Below, in pieces: positions 55,597-62,985 of a DNA stretch of 64,000 bases. Below the pieces are notes generated by a model. The model was not told where the DNA came from and made no database searches. It saw only the letters and a list, made by a program, of their open reading frames with translations. The position numbers and the translations under genes are program-made. The stretch spans positions 248,001 to 312,000 of the forward strand of contig NZ_BMGR01000001.1 of NCBI RefSeq assembly GCF_014640295.1, given 5' to 3'. Every line of letters starts with the position of its first letter. Position 1 is the first letter of the stretch. Origin of the DNA: Paenibacillus abyssi (GTDB lineage Bacteria; Bacillota; Bacilli; Paenibacillales; Paenibacillaceae).

Positions 55597-56862
55597 ATGC
55601 AAAAAACAAAAAACCGCTGGCTAATTGCCGCCTCAGCGGTCGGAATCCACATCTCGATCGGTTCGGTATACGCATGGAGCGTTTTTTCCAAGCCGCTGAT
55701 CGACCAATTCGGATGGGATCTTAAAGAAGTAACTTACACTTTCAGTATTGCTATTTTATTTCTGGGTCTTTCCGCTGCTTTTTTAGGACATTTTGTGGAG
55801 AAGTTCGGCCCGCGCAAAGCAGGCCTGCTCTCCGCCGCTTTCTTTGGTATCGGGATTATTGGTTCAGGTTATGCGGTAGATGTAGGATCATTGGCGCTGT
55901 TGTATTTATTTTACGGCGTATTCGGGGGGATTGGCTTAGGGGTTGGTTACATAACGCCGGTGTCCTCCTTGGTGAAATGGTTTCCGGACAGAAGGGGCTT
56001 AGCCACCGGGCTTGCCATTATGGGCTTTGGTTTTGCATCGTTGATCAGCAGTCCGATCATGGCGCGTTTGATCGATTCGGTTGGCATTGCAAACACATTT
56101 TATATTTTAGGCGCAATTTACTTCGTTCTTATTGCCAGCTCAGCGCTATATCTTGCTCCGCCGCCAGCAGGCTGGCTGCCGGCGCATTATAAAGCGGCGA
56201 TCGAGTCCGGCAAGAAGGAGCTGAAAGTCGATCTGTCTCAGCTTACCGCTAATGAAGCAGTAAAAACCTCACGCTTCTGGATGCTTTGGGTTATGCTCTT
56301 TATCAACGTAACATGCGGTATCGCCGTAATCTCCGTTGCTTCTCCAATGGCACAGGAAATTGCGGGCATGACCCCGCTTGCCGCAGCTGCAATGGTTGGC
56401 GTGATGGGCTTGTTTAACGGACTGGGCCGTATCGGATGGGCGTCCTTCTCCGATTATATCGGAAGGCCAAATACGTATACAACGTTCTTCATTATCCAAA
56501 CCGTAGCATTTGTTCTGCTCCCGTTATCTGGAAACGCCTTGATCTTCCAGCTGCTGATCTTTTTGATCCTTACCTGTTACGGCGGCGGTTTTGCGTCGAT
56601 CCCGGCTTATATCGGCGACCTGTTCGGTACGAAGCAGCTTGGAGCGATTCACGGCTATATCTTGACTGCATGGGCAGCGGCAGGCTTGGCCGGCCCGATT
56701 ATAGCAGCATGGGTCCGCACGACGACTGATAGCTATATCGCTACGCTGTATATTTTTGCTGTACTGTTCGTTGCTGCGTTTATCGTATCTCTGCTGATCC
56801 GATTAGAGATCAAGAGACTCCAGGCGGCGAACGCACAGCTGTCCAAAGGGCTGGCAAGTTAA
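55597..56862 (+). CDS. OFA-type major facilitator (oxalate/formate antiporter-like)
   Basis: 421 aa from ATG 55597. Twelve helices. Family landmarks: GSVYAWSVFSKPL in helix 1, GPRKAG in loop 2-3, the glycine-rich GGIGLGVGYITPVSSLVKWFPDRRGLATG, and GRIGWASFSDYIGRP in the second half. OFA proteins carry monocarboxylates such as oxalate, formate, pyruvate or lactate; the substrate here is unknown. A possible cre site upstream fits an organic-acid role. Confidence 0.88.
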   Translation: MQKTKNRWLIAASAVGIHISIGSVYAWSVFSKPLIDQFGWDLKEVTYTFSIAILFLGLSAAFLGHFVEKFGPRKAGLLSAAFFGIGIIGSGYAVDVGSLALLYLFYGVFGGIGLGVGYITPVSSLVKWFPDRRGLATGLAIMGFGFASLISSPIMARLIDSVGIANTFYILGAIYFVLIASSALYLAPPPAGWLPAHYKAAIESGKKELKVDLSQLTANEAVKTSRFWMLWVMLFINVTCGIAVISVASPMAQEIAGMTPLAAAAMVGVMGLFNGLGRIGWASFSDYIGRPNTYTTFFIIQTVAFVLLPLSGNALIFQLLIFLILTCYGGGFASIPAYIGDLFGTKQLGAIHGYILTAWAAAGLAGPIIAAWVRTTTDSYIATLYIFAVLFVAAFIVSLLIRLEIKRLQAANAQLSKGLAS

Positions 56863-56877
56863 TAGGTAATCACTAAG

Positions 56878-56911
56878 CGGCATCTCCATTTGAGGGGATG
56901 CCGTTTTTTTT
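56878..56911 (+). terminator. Terminator of the OFA gene
   Basis: CGGCATCTCC (56878-56887) pairs with GGGGATGCCG (56894-56903) with one G-T pair, followed by eight T. Confidence 0.9.
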
Positions 56912-56943
56912 GTGCAGGTGCACTTTAACCTCTATCAGTTAAA

Positions 56944-56988
56944 CAAGACCATGCATGACTCCTCAGTGAGCAATCATGCATGGTCTTG
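56944..56988. repeat. Perfect 15-bp inverted repeat
   Basis: CAAGACCATGCATGA (56944-56958) and TCATGCATGGTCTTG (56974-56988) enclose a 15-nt loop. It is 33 bp after the OFA terminator and has no T run on the plus side. It could be a second terminator, an RNA hairpin or a repeat. Confidence 0.6.
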
Positions 56989-57089
56989 TATTCGTTTGTC
57001 GTTGATCCATCTGCCGATATCCTTTTCTGAAACGAATTACCACTTGACAAAGAGCACGGAAAGCATTAGTTTTGTACTTAGGTATAACT

Positions 57090-57118
57090 TTTGCATAAGG
57101 GAAACATTTTTGTATAAG
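57090..57118 (+). promoter_or_regulatory. MntR box and promoter of mntABCD
   Basis: TTTGCATAAGGGAAAC (57090-57105) closely resembles the MntR box of the B. subtilis mntABCD promoter as I remember it. It covers a -35 TTGCAT (57091-57096); the -10 TATAAG lies at 57113-57118 with a 16-nt spacer. MntR with bound manganese would block this promoter. Confidence 0.75.
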
Positions 57119-57179
57119 TACAGATTATTTGGGTGAATGCAGCATGAAGTTCATTTCACAATATCAGGAGGAGATACAC

Positions 57180-58145
57180 ATGAAAAATCAGTTGCTTAAG
57201 CGAATATCAATCCTCGGGAGTGTAATGGTGGTGCTCGTCTTGTCGCTGCTGCTCTCTGCGTGTTCTTCGGATGCGGCGAGTCCGCAAATTCCAGGGGAGG
57301 ACGGCAAGATTAACGTTGTGACGACAATCGCACAGATCGCTGAACCGGTATCGATGATTGGAGGCGACCGGGTTAACGTAGAGAGTCTGATGGGGCCTAG
57401 TGTGGATCCGCATCTTTATAATGCGACACATGGGGACATCCAGAAGCTGGAGGGTGCAGATATCGTGCTGTACAGCGGACTCCACCTGGAAGGGAATATG
57501 ACGGAAATTTTCGAACAGATCGGCAAGTCAAAGCCGGTTGCGGCTATTGCGGAGGCAATCCCGCAGGATAAGCTGCTTAGAGATAAAGCGGGGGCTGCCG
57601 ATCCGCATGTATGGTTCGATATCGGGCTGTGGAAGCAGGCGCTTGGCGCTGCAACTGAGGCGCTAATTAAGTATTCGCCGGACGATGCTGTATATTTCGA
57701 AACGAACAAGGCGAAGTACTTTGAGCAGCTGGATGAGCTGCAGGCGGAGGCCCAAGAAAAGCTGGCGTTAATCCCGCAAGATAAACGTGTGCTTGTAACG
57801 GCCCACGACGCATTTGGTTATTTCGGGCGTATGTACGAGATGAAGGTGGTTGGCCTGCAGGGGCTGAGCACGGAGGATGAGATCGGCATCTCCGATATCG
57901 ACGAGACGATTGAAACCTTAATGGAACATCACATTCCGGCTGTCTTCGTAGAAAGCAGCATCAATCAAAATTCGATCAAAGCCGTCATTGAAGGCGCTGC
58001 AAGCCGTGGGCTTGATGTAAGGCTGGGCGGCGAGCTGTTCTCGGATGCAATGGGTGAGTCCGGAACGGCGGAAGGCACCTATATCGGTATGTACCGGCAT
58101 AATGTGGAGACGATTTTTCATGCTTTAACAAGTGAGGGTGAGTGA
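57180..58145 (+). CDS. mntA: Manganese ABC transporter substrate-binding lipoprotein
   Basis: 321 aa from ATG 57180, set by AGGAGG. Lipobox LLLSACSS (Cys about 28). Cluster A-I metal-binding protein: the ligands show as His in DPHLYN, His in ADPHVWFD, Glu in AVFVESSINQN and Asp near the C-terminus. Captures Mn(II), possibly Zn(II), outside the cell. Zinc is a possible alternative, but the MntR-type box favours manganese. Confidence 0.88.
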   Translation: MKNQLLKRISILGSVMVVLVLSLLLSACSSDAASPQIPGEDGKINVVTTIAQIAEPVSMIGGDRVNVESLMGPSVDPHLYNATHGDIQKLEGADIVLYSGLHLEGNMTEIFEQIGKSKPVAAIAEAIPQDKLLRDKAGAADPHVWFDIGLWKQALGAATEALIKYSPDDAVYFETNKAKYFEQLDELQAEAQEKLALIPQDKRVLVTAHDAFGYFGRMYEMKVVGLQGLSTEDEIGISDIDETIETLMEHHIPAVFVESSINQNSIKAVIEGAASRGLDVRLGGELFSDAMGESGTAEGTYIGMYRHNVETIFHALTSEGE

Positions 58146-58146
58146 T

Positions 58147-58875
58147 ATGGCCGTATTAAGCGTACAAGGATTGAATGCATCGTACCGGAGAAACAAAGTA
58201 CTTGACGAGGTATCCTTCGAAGTGCAGCCAGGTTCATTAACGAGCATCGTCGGGCCCAATGGAGCGGGCAAATCAACACTGCTGAAGGTATTGCTGGAGC
58301 TGCATCCGAAGCTGTCCGGTTCCGTTTCTTTTTTCGGCTCGACATTCGGCAGGATGAAAACCCGTGTCGGTTATGTCCCGCAGCGCGGCTCGGTGGATTG
58401 GGACTTTCCTACTCATGCGCTCGATGTTGTGATGATGGGGCTGTATGGCCATGTGGGATGGCTGAAATGGCCGAAGCGCTGCCATCGGGAGAAGGCGATG
58501 GCTGCGCTGGAGCAGATGGGGATGGCGGATTATGCCGGGCGGCAGATCAGCCAGCTCTCCGGAGGGCAGCAGCAGCGGGTATTCCTGGCCCGTACGCTTG
58601 TGCAGGATGCGGATCTATACTTTATGGATGAACCGCTGGCCGGTGTGGACGCCGCAACGGAGCAGGCGATCATGGCGACCCTCAATGAACTGAAGACGGC
58701 GGGCAAGACGGTCATGGTCGTGCATCACGACCTTCAGACGGTAGAGGATTATTTCGACCATGTGCTGCTGCTGAACCGGACGGTCGTGGCGCATGGCAGT
58801 ACAGAGGATGTATTTACGAAGGAGAATGTATATCGGGCTTATGGCGGAGGACTCCGCTGGGTAAGGGAGGGGTAA
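58147..58875 (+). CDS. mntB: Manganese ABC transporter ATP-binding protein
   Basis: 242 aa from ATG 58147, one nt after the mntA stop. Walker A GPNGAGKST, RMKTRVGYVPQRGSVDWDFP (typical of metal-type ATPases), signature LSGGQQQR, Walker B LYFMDEPLAGVD. Drives import through the two permeases. Confidence 0.92.
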   Translation: MAVLSVQGLNASYRRNKVLDEVSFEVQPGSLTSIVGPNGAGKSTLLKVLLELHPKLSGSVSFFGSTFGRMKTRVGYVPQRGSVDWDFPTHALDVVMMGLYGHVGWLKWPKRCHREKAMAALEQMGMADYAGRQISQLSGGQQQRVFLARTLVQDADLYFMDEPLAGVDAATEQAIMATLNELKTAGKTVMVVHHDLQTVEDYFDHVLLLNRTVVAHGSTEDVFTKENVYRAYGGGLRWVREG

Positions 58876-58877
58876 TG

Positions 58878-59795
58878 ATGACTTTACTGCTCTCACCCAA
58901 TGCGCAGTGGGTGCTGCTTAGTACGTTGATTCTCGGGATGGCCTCGGGCATGATCGGCTGCCTTGCCTATTGGAAACGGCAAAGCCTGATGAGCGACGCC
59001 CTGTCCCATGCCGCTTTACCGGGTGTCGTCATTGCCTTTGCGCTGATCGGAACGAAGTTCCTGCCAGTCATTATTGCAGGAGCGGCCGTAAGTGCGCTGA
59101 TCGGCGCTTTGCTCATCCAATGGATCCGTTCCTCCAGCCGTATCAAAGAGGATACCGCGATGGGCATTATTTTATCCGTGTTCTTTGGCCTCGGCATTAT
59201 GCTGCTCACCATTGTTAACCGGACCGCCAGCGGCAATCAGAGCGGTCTGGACGGTTTCATCTTCGGGCAGGCGGCTTCAATGACCCGCCAGGATGTATAT
59301 GTCATGCTGTTTCTTGCGCTTATTGTGATGCTAGTCGTGTTTATTGCCTTCAAGGAGTGGAAGCTATTTCTGTTCGATGCGGATTTTGCCAAAGGACTCG
59401 GGATGTCCAATCGTCTGATGAATGGTGTATATCTGGCTGTGCTCGTCCTTGTTATCGTGATCGGAATTCAGGCGGTTGGCGTTATTCTCATGGCGGCGCT
59501 GCTCATCATTCCAGCTGTCAGCGCACGGTATTGGACGCATTCGTTTAAATGGATGATCATTTTGTCTGCTTTGTTCGGCGGCGGGGCAGGCATGCTCGGT
59601 ACGATGATCAGCACACTTGGCAAAGGATGGCCGACAGGCCCGTTTATCGTCGTTGCCTCCTCTGCTTTTTTCATCTTTTCACTGCTATTTGGCGCACAAA
59701 AGGGATTGTTGATCAAGGCACTGCAGCTGCGGACACAGAAAAAACAGCTTATCCGGCCATGGAACGCACAGGTCAAGCTGGAGAAGGGGGATTAA
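58878..59795 (+). CDS. mntC: Manganese ABC transporter permease
   Basis: 305 aa from ATG 58878; an ATG at 58875 overlaps the mntB stop but is too close to the ribosome site AGGGAGGGG. Eight to nine helices of the ABC-3 family, with SDALSHAALPGVV near the N-terminus. Confidence 0.9.
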   Translation: MTLLLSPNAQWVLLSTLILGMASGMIGCLAYWKRQSLMSDALSHAALPGVVIAFALIGTKFLPVIIAGAAVSALIGALLIQWIRSSSRIKEDTAMGIILSVFFGLGIMLLTIVNRTASGNQSGLDGFIFGQAASMTRQDVYVMLFLALIVMLVVFIAFKEWKLFLFDADFAKGLGMSNRLMNGVYLAVLVLVIVIGIQAVGVILMAALLIIPAVSARYWTHSFKWMIILSALFGGGAGMLGTMISTLGKGWPTGPFIVVASSAFFIFSLLFGAQKGLLIKALQLRTQKKQLIRPWNAQVKLEKGD

Positions 59796-59796
59796 C

Positions 59797-60675
59797 ATGA
59801 GTTACACAGGATGGATTCTGCTTACCGCATCGCTGGTCGGATTGTCATGCGGGTTAATCGGTGTCTTTCTCATCTTACGTCGGATGGCGATGATGGCGGA
59901 TGCGATAAGTCATAGCGTACTGCTTGGCATAGTCATTGCCTTTATAATCACGCGTCAGCTGAGCGGCGGACATATGCTCATCGGCGCGATTATAGCGGGA
60001 CTTCTGACAGCAGTGCTTGTTCAGTGGTTCAACTCTCTTAGCATCCAGCACGATGCTTCGATCGGTGTTGTATTCACCACTTTATTTGCGATTGGCGTCA
60101 TTCTGATTGCCACGCAGGTCGGGAATGCTCATCTGGATGTCAAACATGCGTTGATGGGTGAGATTACGTTCGTCCCCTGGAATACGATCGAGCTGCCTTT
60201 CATCGGAGCTGTGCCCGAAGCTGCATTTCTATTGGCCATCGTATTGATCGTGGTGCTGCTTGCAATCCTTGCCTTCTATAAGGAGTGGAAGATTACCTCC
60301 TTCGATCCGGCGCTTGCAGCCAGCCTGGGTATCCCGGTCATGCTCATGCATTACGTGTTTATGTCGCTTGTCTCCGTCACTACAGTTGCATCATTTGACG
60401 CAGTCGGTGCGATTATGGTGGTCGCCATGCTCATTACACCGGCTGCCGCCGCTTACTTGTGGACGGACCGGCTGTCGGTGATGCTGGTGCTTAGCGGTGC
60501 TTTTGGCGTCCTATCCGCCATCTCCGGTTATTACATCGCCGTCTGGCTCGATACGTCCATCTCCGGATCGATGGCGTTTGCCACCGGCCTGGTATTTATG
60601 ATCAGCTTCTTGGGCTCGCCCAAGCATGGTCTGCTGTCCCGGGTTATTCGTCCATTCACGATACCGTCGGCTTAG
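59797..60675 (+). CDS. mntD: Manganese ABC transporter permease
   Basis: 292 aa, one nt after mntC. ABC-3 permease with ADAISHSVLLGIVIAF and VGAIMVVAMLITPAAAAYLWTDRL. Having two different permeases matches the B. subtilis mntABCD order exactly. Confidence 0.9.
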   Translation: MSYTGWILLTASLVGLSCGLIGVFLILRRMAMMADAISHSVLLGIVIAFIITRQLSGGHMLIGAIIAGLLTAVLVQWFNSLSIQHDASIGVVFTTLFAIGVILIATQVGNAHLDVKHALMGEITFVPWNTIELPFIGAVPEAAFLLAIVLIVVLLAILAFYKEWKITSFDPALAASLGIPVMLMHYVFMSLVSVTTVASFDAVGAIMVVAMLITPAAAAYLWTDRLSVMLVLSGAFGVLSAISGYYIAVWLDTSISGSMAFATGLVFMISFLGSPKHGLLSRVIRPFTIPSA

Positions 60676-60724
60676 ATGAAGCAAGCGTGGCGGAGCGTAT
60701 AGCACAATATCTGGAGTCAGGAAG

Positions 60725-60759
60725 GTCAGGGAGCATTCAAGCGCTCTCTGGCTTTTTTT
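60725..60759 (+). terminator. Terminator of mntABCD
   Basis: GTCAGGGAGC (60725-60734) pairs with GCTCTCTGGC (60743-60752) including G-T pairs, followed by seven T. Confidence 0.88.
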
Positions 60760-60770
60760 GCGAAATGCGT

Positions 60771-60834
60771 GTAACGGACATATTAGCTGCTTAGCGCACG
60801 GAATGATCGACTAAGCGTCATTTTTGTCCGTTAC
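60771..60834. repeat. Nested inverted repeat, probable dispersed element
   Basis: GTAACGGACA (60771-60780) and TGTCCGTTAC (60825-60834) are perfect complements; inside, GCTTAG (60789-60794) pairs with CTAAGC (60811-60816). It lacks a T run and follows directly on a terminator, as short interspersed palindromes often do. Confidence 0.6.
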
Positions 60835-60861
60835 TGTAATGGGGTTAAGATTTTATTGCTT

Positions 60862-60924
60862 TTGATTGAGTAATGTTAAAATGATATAATGTTAGTGAAC
60901 AACAGTATTTACATTTACTAACAT
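60862..60924 (+). promoter_or_regulatory. Promoter and dyad operator of the VOC gene
   Basis: TTGATT (60862-60867), 17 nt, TATAAT (60885-60890) with extended -10 TG. ATGTTAGT (60889-60896) and ACTAACAT (60917-60924) form a perfect dyad over the transcription start. The dyad could be an operator or a leader hairpin. Confidence 0.65.
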
Positions 60925-60945
60925 TTCATGAAGAGGTGAAGAAGC

Positions 60946-61368
60946 ATGTCGGTTGATGCTTATCTGAATTTTGATGGAAACTGTCGTGAAGCGGTGGAAT
61001 ATTACGCAGAAGTGTTCGGAACGGAGAAACCGAAGATGTTGACCTTTGGAGAAATGCCGCCTAATCCGGCATTCACCCTGCCTGAGGAAGCAAAACATCT
61101 GATCATGCACACGCGGCTTACGATTAGCGGAAGCAACGTCATGTTCTCGGATATTTTTCCCGGGATGCCTTATGTGGTCGGAAACAACATCAGCCTTGCT
61201 ATTGTAAGTAATAACAAGGAAGAAATTCAATCAGTGTTCAATCAGCTGAAAGAAGGCGGCTCCGTGCGTATGGAGCTGCAAGAAACCGATTGGTCCAAAT
61301 ACTATGGTATGGTAACGGACAAGTTCGGGGTAAATTGGCAGTTCAACTTAGGCCTTGGAGACTGGTGA
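60946..61368 (+). CDS. VOC-family (PhnB/glyoxalase-like) protein
   Basis: 140 aa. Start MSVDAYLNFDGNCREAVEYYAEVFGTE and end YYGMVTDKFGVNWQFNL are typical of the PhnB-like branch of the vicinal oxygen chelate fold. Enzymatic role unknown; members include metalloenzymes and resistance proteins. AAGAGGTGAAG precedes the ATG. Confidence 0.85.
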   Translation: MSVDAYLNFDGNCREAVEYYAEVFGTEKPKMLTFGEMPPNPAFTLPEEAKHLIMHTRLTISGSNVMFSDIFPGMPYVVGNNISLAIVSNNKEEIQSVFNQLKEGGSVRMELQETDWSKYYGMVTDKFGVNWQFNLGLGDW

Positions 61369-61410
61369 CGGGATATTGAATGATTGATTAAGGTAACATT
61401 GGAAAGAGTG

Positions 61411-61444
61411 AAAGCGGCGCTACCGTGGGGGCGCCGCTTTTTTG
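61411..61444 (+). terminator. Terminator of the VOC gene
   Basis: AAAGCGGCGC (61411-61420) pairs perfectly with GCGCCGCTTT (61431-61440), followed by TTTT. Confidence 0.9.
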
Positions 61445-61626
61445 AGGGTTCTCTTTTTAAAAAGTATGATAAACTTAGATTCATCAATAAAAAAATGCAG
61501 TAAACAAGGATAAAGACCCTAAAGGGCCCGACATAATCATCCATCGTTTTCCAGGGTGCTTTATCTTGATTCGTGTCACGAAAAGCAAAACGTATGTTCA
61601 AGTTTGGAAGAAGGGAGTTCTGCGCA

Positions 61627-62031
61627 ATGGAGATATCTGATTTTTTGTTCCCCAAGTACAAAGTAGCCTATATTCATTCAACTGCTAATATGCAGGAGGC
61701 ACTGGACATGTTAGAGAAAACTCAATACACGGCAATTCCTGTTATTAATGAAGAGGGGAAATATGTTGGTACTCTCTCTGAAGGGGATCTTTTATGGAAG
61801 ATGAAGAACACTTCCGGATTGGGCTTTCGAAACTTGGATATTGTCAAAGTTTTTGAAATTAAACGCCGTATTCATAATGAGAGTGTTTCGATCAAGGCGC
61901 ATTTTGATGATATGCTTCATCTAGCTGCTGATCAGAACTTTGTTCCTGTCGTAGACGATAACCAAATCTTTATCGGAATAATCCGTCGTAAAGACATTAT
62001 TGAGTACTATACTCGTAATATAACGGATTGA
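61627..62031 (+). CDS. CBS-pair domain protein
   Basis: 134 aa from ATG 61627, with GAAGGGAG upstream. Two CBS motifs: about 15-70 (TANMQEALDMLEKTQYTAIPVINEEGKYVGTLSEGDLL) and 75-130 (FDDMLHLAADQNFVPVVDDNQIFIGIIRRKDIIEYY). Such stand-alone pairs bind adenine nucleotides or c-di-AMP and regulate other proteins. The ligand is unknown. Confidence 0.87.
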   Translation: MEISDFLFPKYKVAYIHSTANMQEALDMLEKTQYTAIPVINEEGKYVGTLSEGDLLWKMKNTSGLGFRNLDIVKVFEIKRRIHNESVSIKAHFDDMLHLAADQNFVPVVDDNQIFIGIIRRKDIIEYYTRNITD

Positions 62032-62133
62032 CGATTAAGGTATCTTACAGAGTTTAAACTGTCACCCGAGATGTGAGCTGCGTGAAATACAAATAAAAAC
62101 CCAGTATCTCGGTTGAGACACCTTGTAATTCAG

Positions 62134-62286
62134 TCATGGAGAATCATCCCATCTTCTTTTGTCAAACGATACTTCAGGAAGCTCCGCCATGTTCTCGTAA
62201 ATCCAGTATCTTGTTTGTGGAGACAGTGATAAATAAGATTGCGCACAACGGTAAAAAGAGATGAGAGTGCACTCCTTTATGTTCAC
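62134..62286 (-). CDS. Possible 50-aa protein or gene fragment
   Basis: Minus-strand frame from GTG 62286 to TGA at 62136-62134. The product contains SPQTRYWIYENMAELPEV and ends FDKRRWDDSP; composition looks like real protein. No good ribosome site. Past the stop, in the same frame, comes KVSQPRYWVFI, an imperfect copy of SPQTRYWIYE, so the region has an internal duplication. It may be a relic. Confidence 0.4.
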   Translation of the reverse strand: MNIKECTLISFYRCAQSYLSLSPQTRYWIYENMAELPEVSFDKRRWDDSP

Positions 62287-62517
62287 TATAGCCTGTTATT
62301 GAGGGGGGCTAAAGATACGACTAGTCTAAGATAATGAACAGTAGCGATCTGGAATAGATGGCATTTTTTGTTTATAAATTCGGAGACTGAACATGAACCA
62401 AAATTCCTGTTTAAGTATGTCATCTTAGTGTCTCCCATTGCATAAATATTAAATATATCCTCCTTGGGAGAGGAGAAGCCGGACTGGAGAGCCATCCTAT
62501 CAAAGGAGGCGAATCGA

Positions 62518-62583
62518 ATGAGTAGATTAGAACTCATCGCTTTGCTAACGCTCATCGTAATGATCGTTGAGCTGGCAATCTAG
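62518..62583 (+). CDS. 21-aa hydrophobic peptide with a strong ribosome site
   Basis: ATG 62518 lies eight bases after a perfect AAAGGAGG (62502-62509). The product is MSRLELIALLTLIVMIVELA plus Ile, one membrane-spanning helix. A terminator follows within 30 nt. Size and character suit a small membrane protein, including type I toxin or holin-like peptides, but no antisense RNA was identified. Confidence 0.6.
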   Translation: MSRLELIALLTLIVMIVELAI

Positions 62584-62610
62584 AAAGGTGCCGTCATAAT
62601 GTTCCGGAAA

Positions 62611-62646
62611 GAGGAGGCGCTCGTTAGAGCTGCGCTCCTTCTTTTT
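62611..62646 (+). terminator. Terminator of the short-peptide unit
   Basis: AGGAG, bulged G, CGC (62612-62620) pairs with GCGCTCCT (62632-62639), followed by TCTTTTTG. Confidence 0.65.
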
Positions 62647-62949
62647 GTTTTTATCAGCTCGAGAAAAATGCGGACACCTAATCGCTATATCCCTTGCAGA
62701 TATAAAAATCACTACGGTTTTCGTTTACGGTAAAATATAAACGGGGTCAACTTATAAATTACTCTTTATCTCATCGAACCGCGGTTAGGAACGTAATTCG
62801 GTCTAATTGTAATCGTCAAATTATCGATTTAAGATGCTTTCGTCCACAGTGATTGGAGGGAAAACGACGGCATATGTGTGCAAAAACTTTAGCTGTCAAG
62901 CATTTTTTCCGGTGACGGATGTTAGGTCACTCCTCAATCAATTAAAATA

Positions 62950-62983
62950 AAAGGGTTGTTCCACTACGCTGGAACAACCCTTT
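62950..62983 (-). terminator. Terminator of the GH18 gene
   Basis: AAAGGGTTGTTCCA (62950-62963) pairs perfectly with TGGAACAACCCTTT (62970-62983); on the minus strand TTTTATTTT follows. Confidence 0.92.
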
Positions 62984-62985
62984 GT

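Larger units (their letters stand above)
62032..62985. other. Gene-poor stretch
   Basis: 954 bp. It holds a 50-aa frame on the minus strand, a 21-aa peptide gene with its own terminator, and the GH18 terminator at its end. The rest (62287-62500 and 62647-62940) is AT-rich and shows nothing I can support. Confidence 0.5.

Noticed and set aside
61302-61661. 119-aa minus-strand frame with a hydrophobic segment
   Set aside because: It runs through the VOC gene and its terminator in antisense, and no ribosome site precedes any start.
62286-62555. 89-aa minus-strand frame in the gene-poor stretch
   Set aside because: No ribosome site, and it is antisense to the better supported 21-aa peptide gene.
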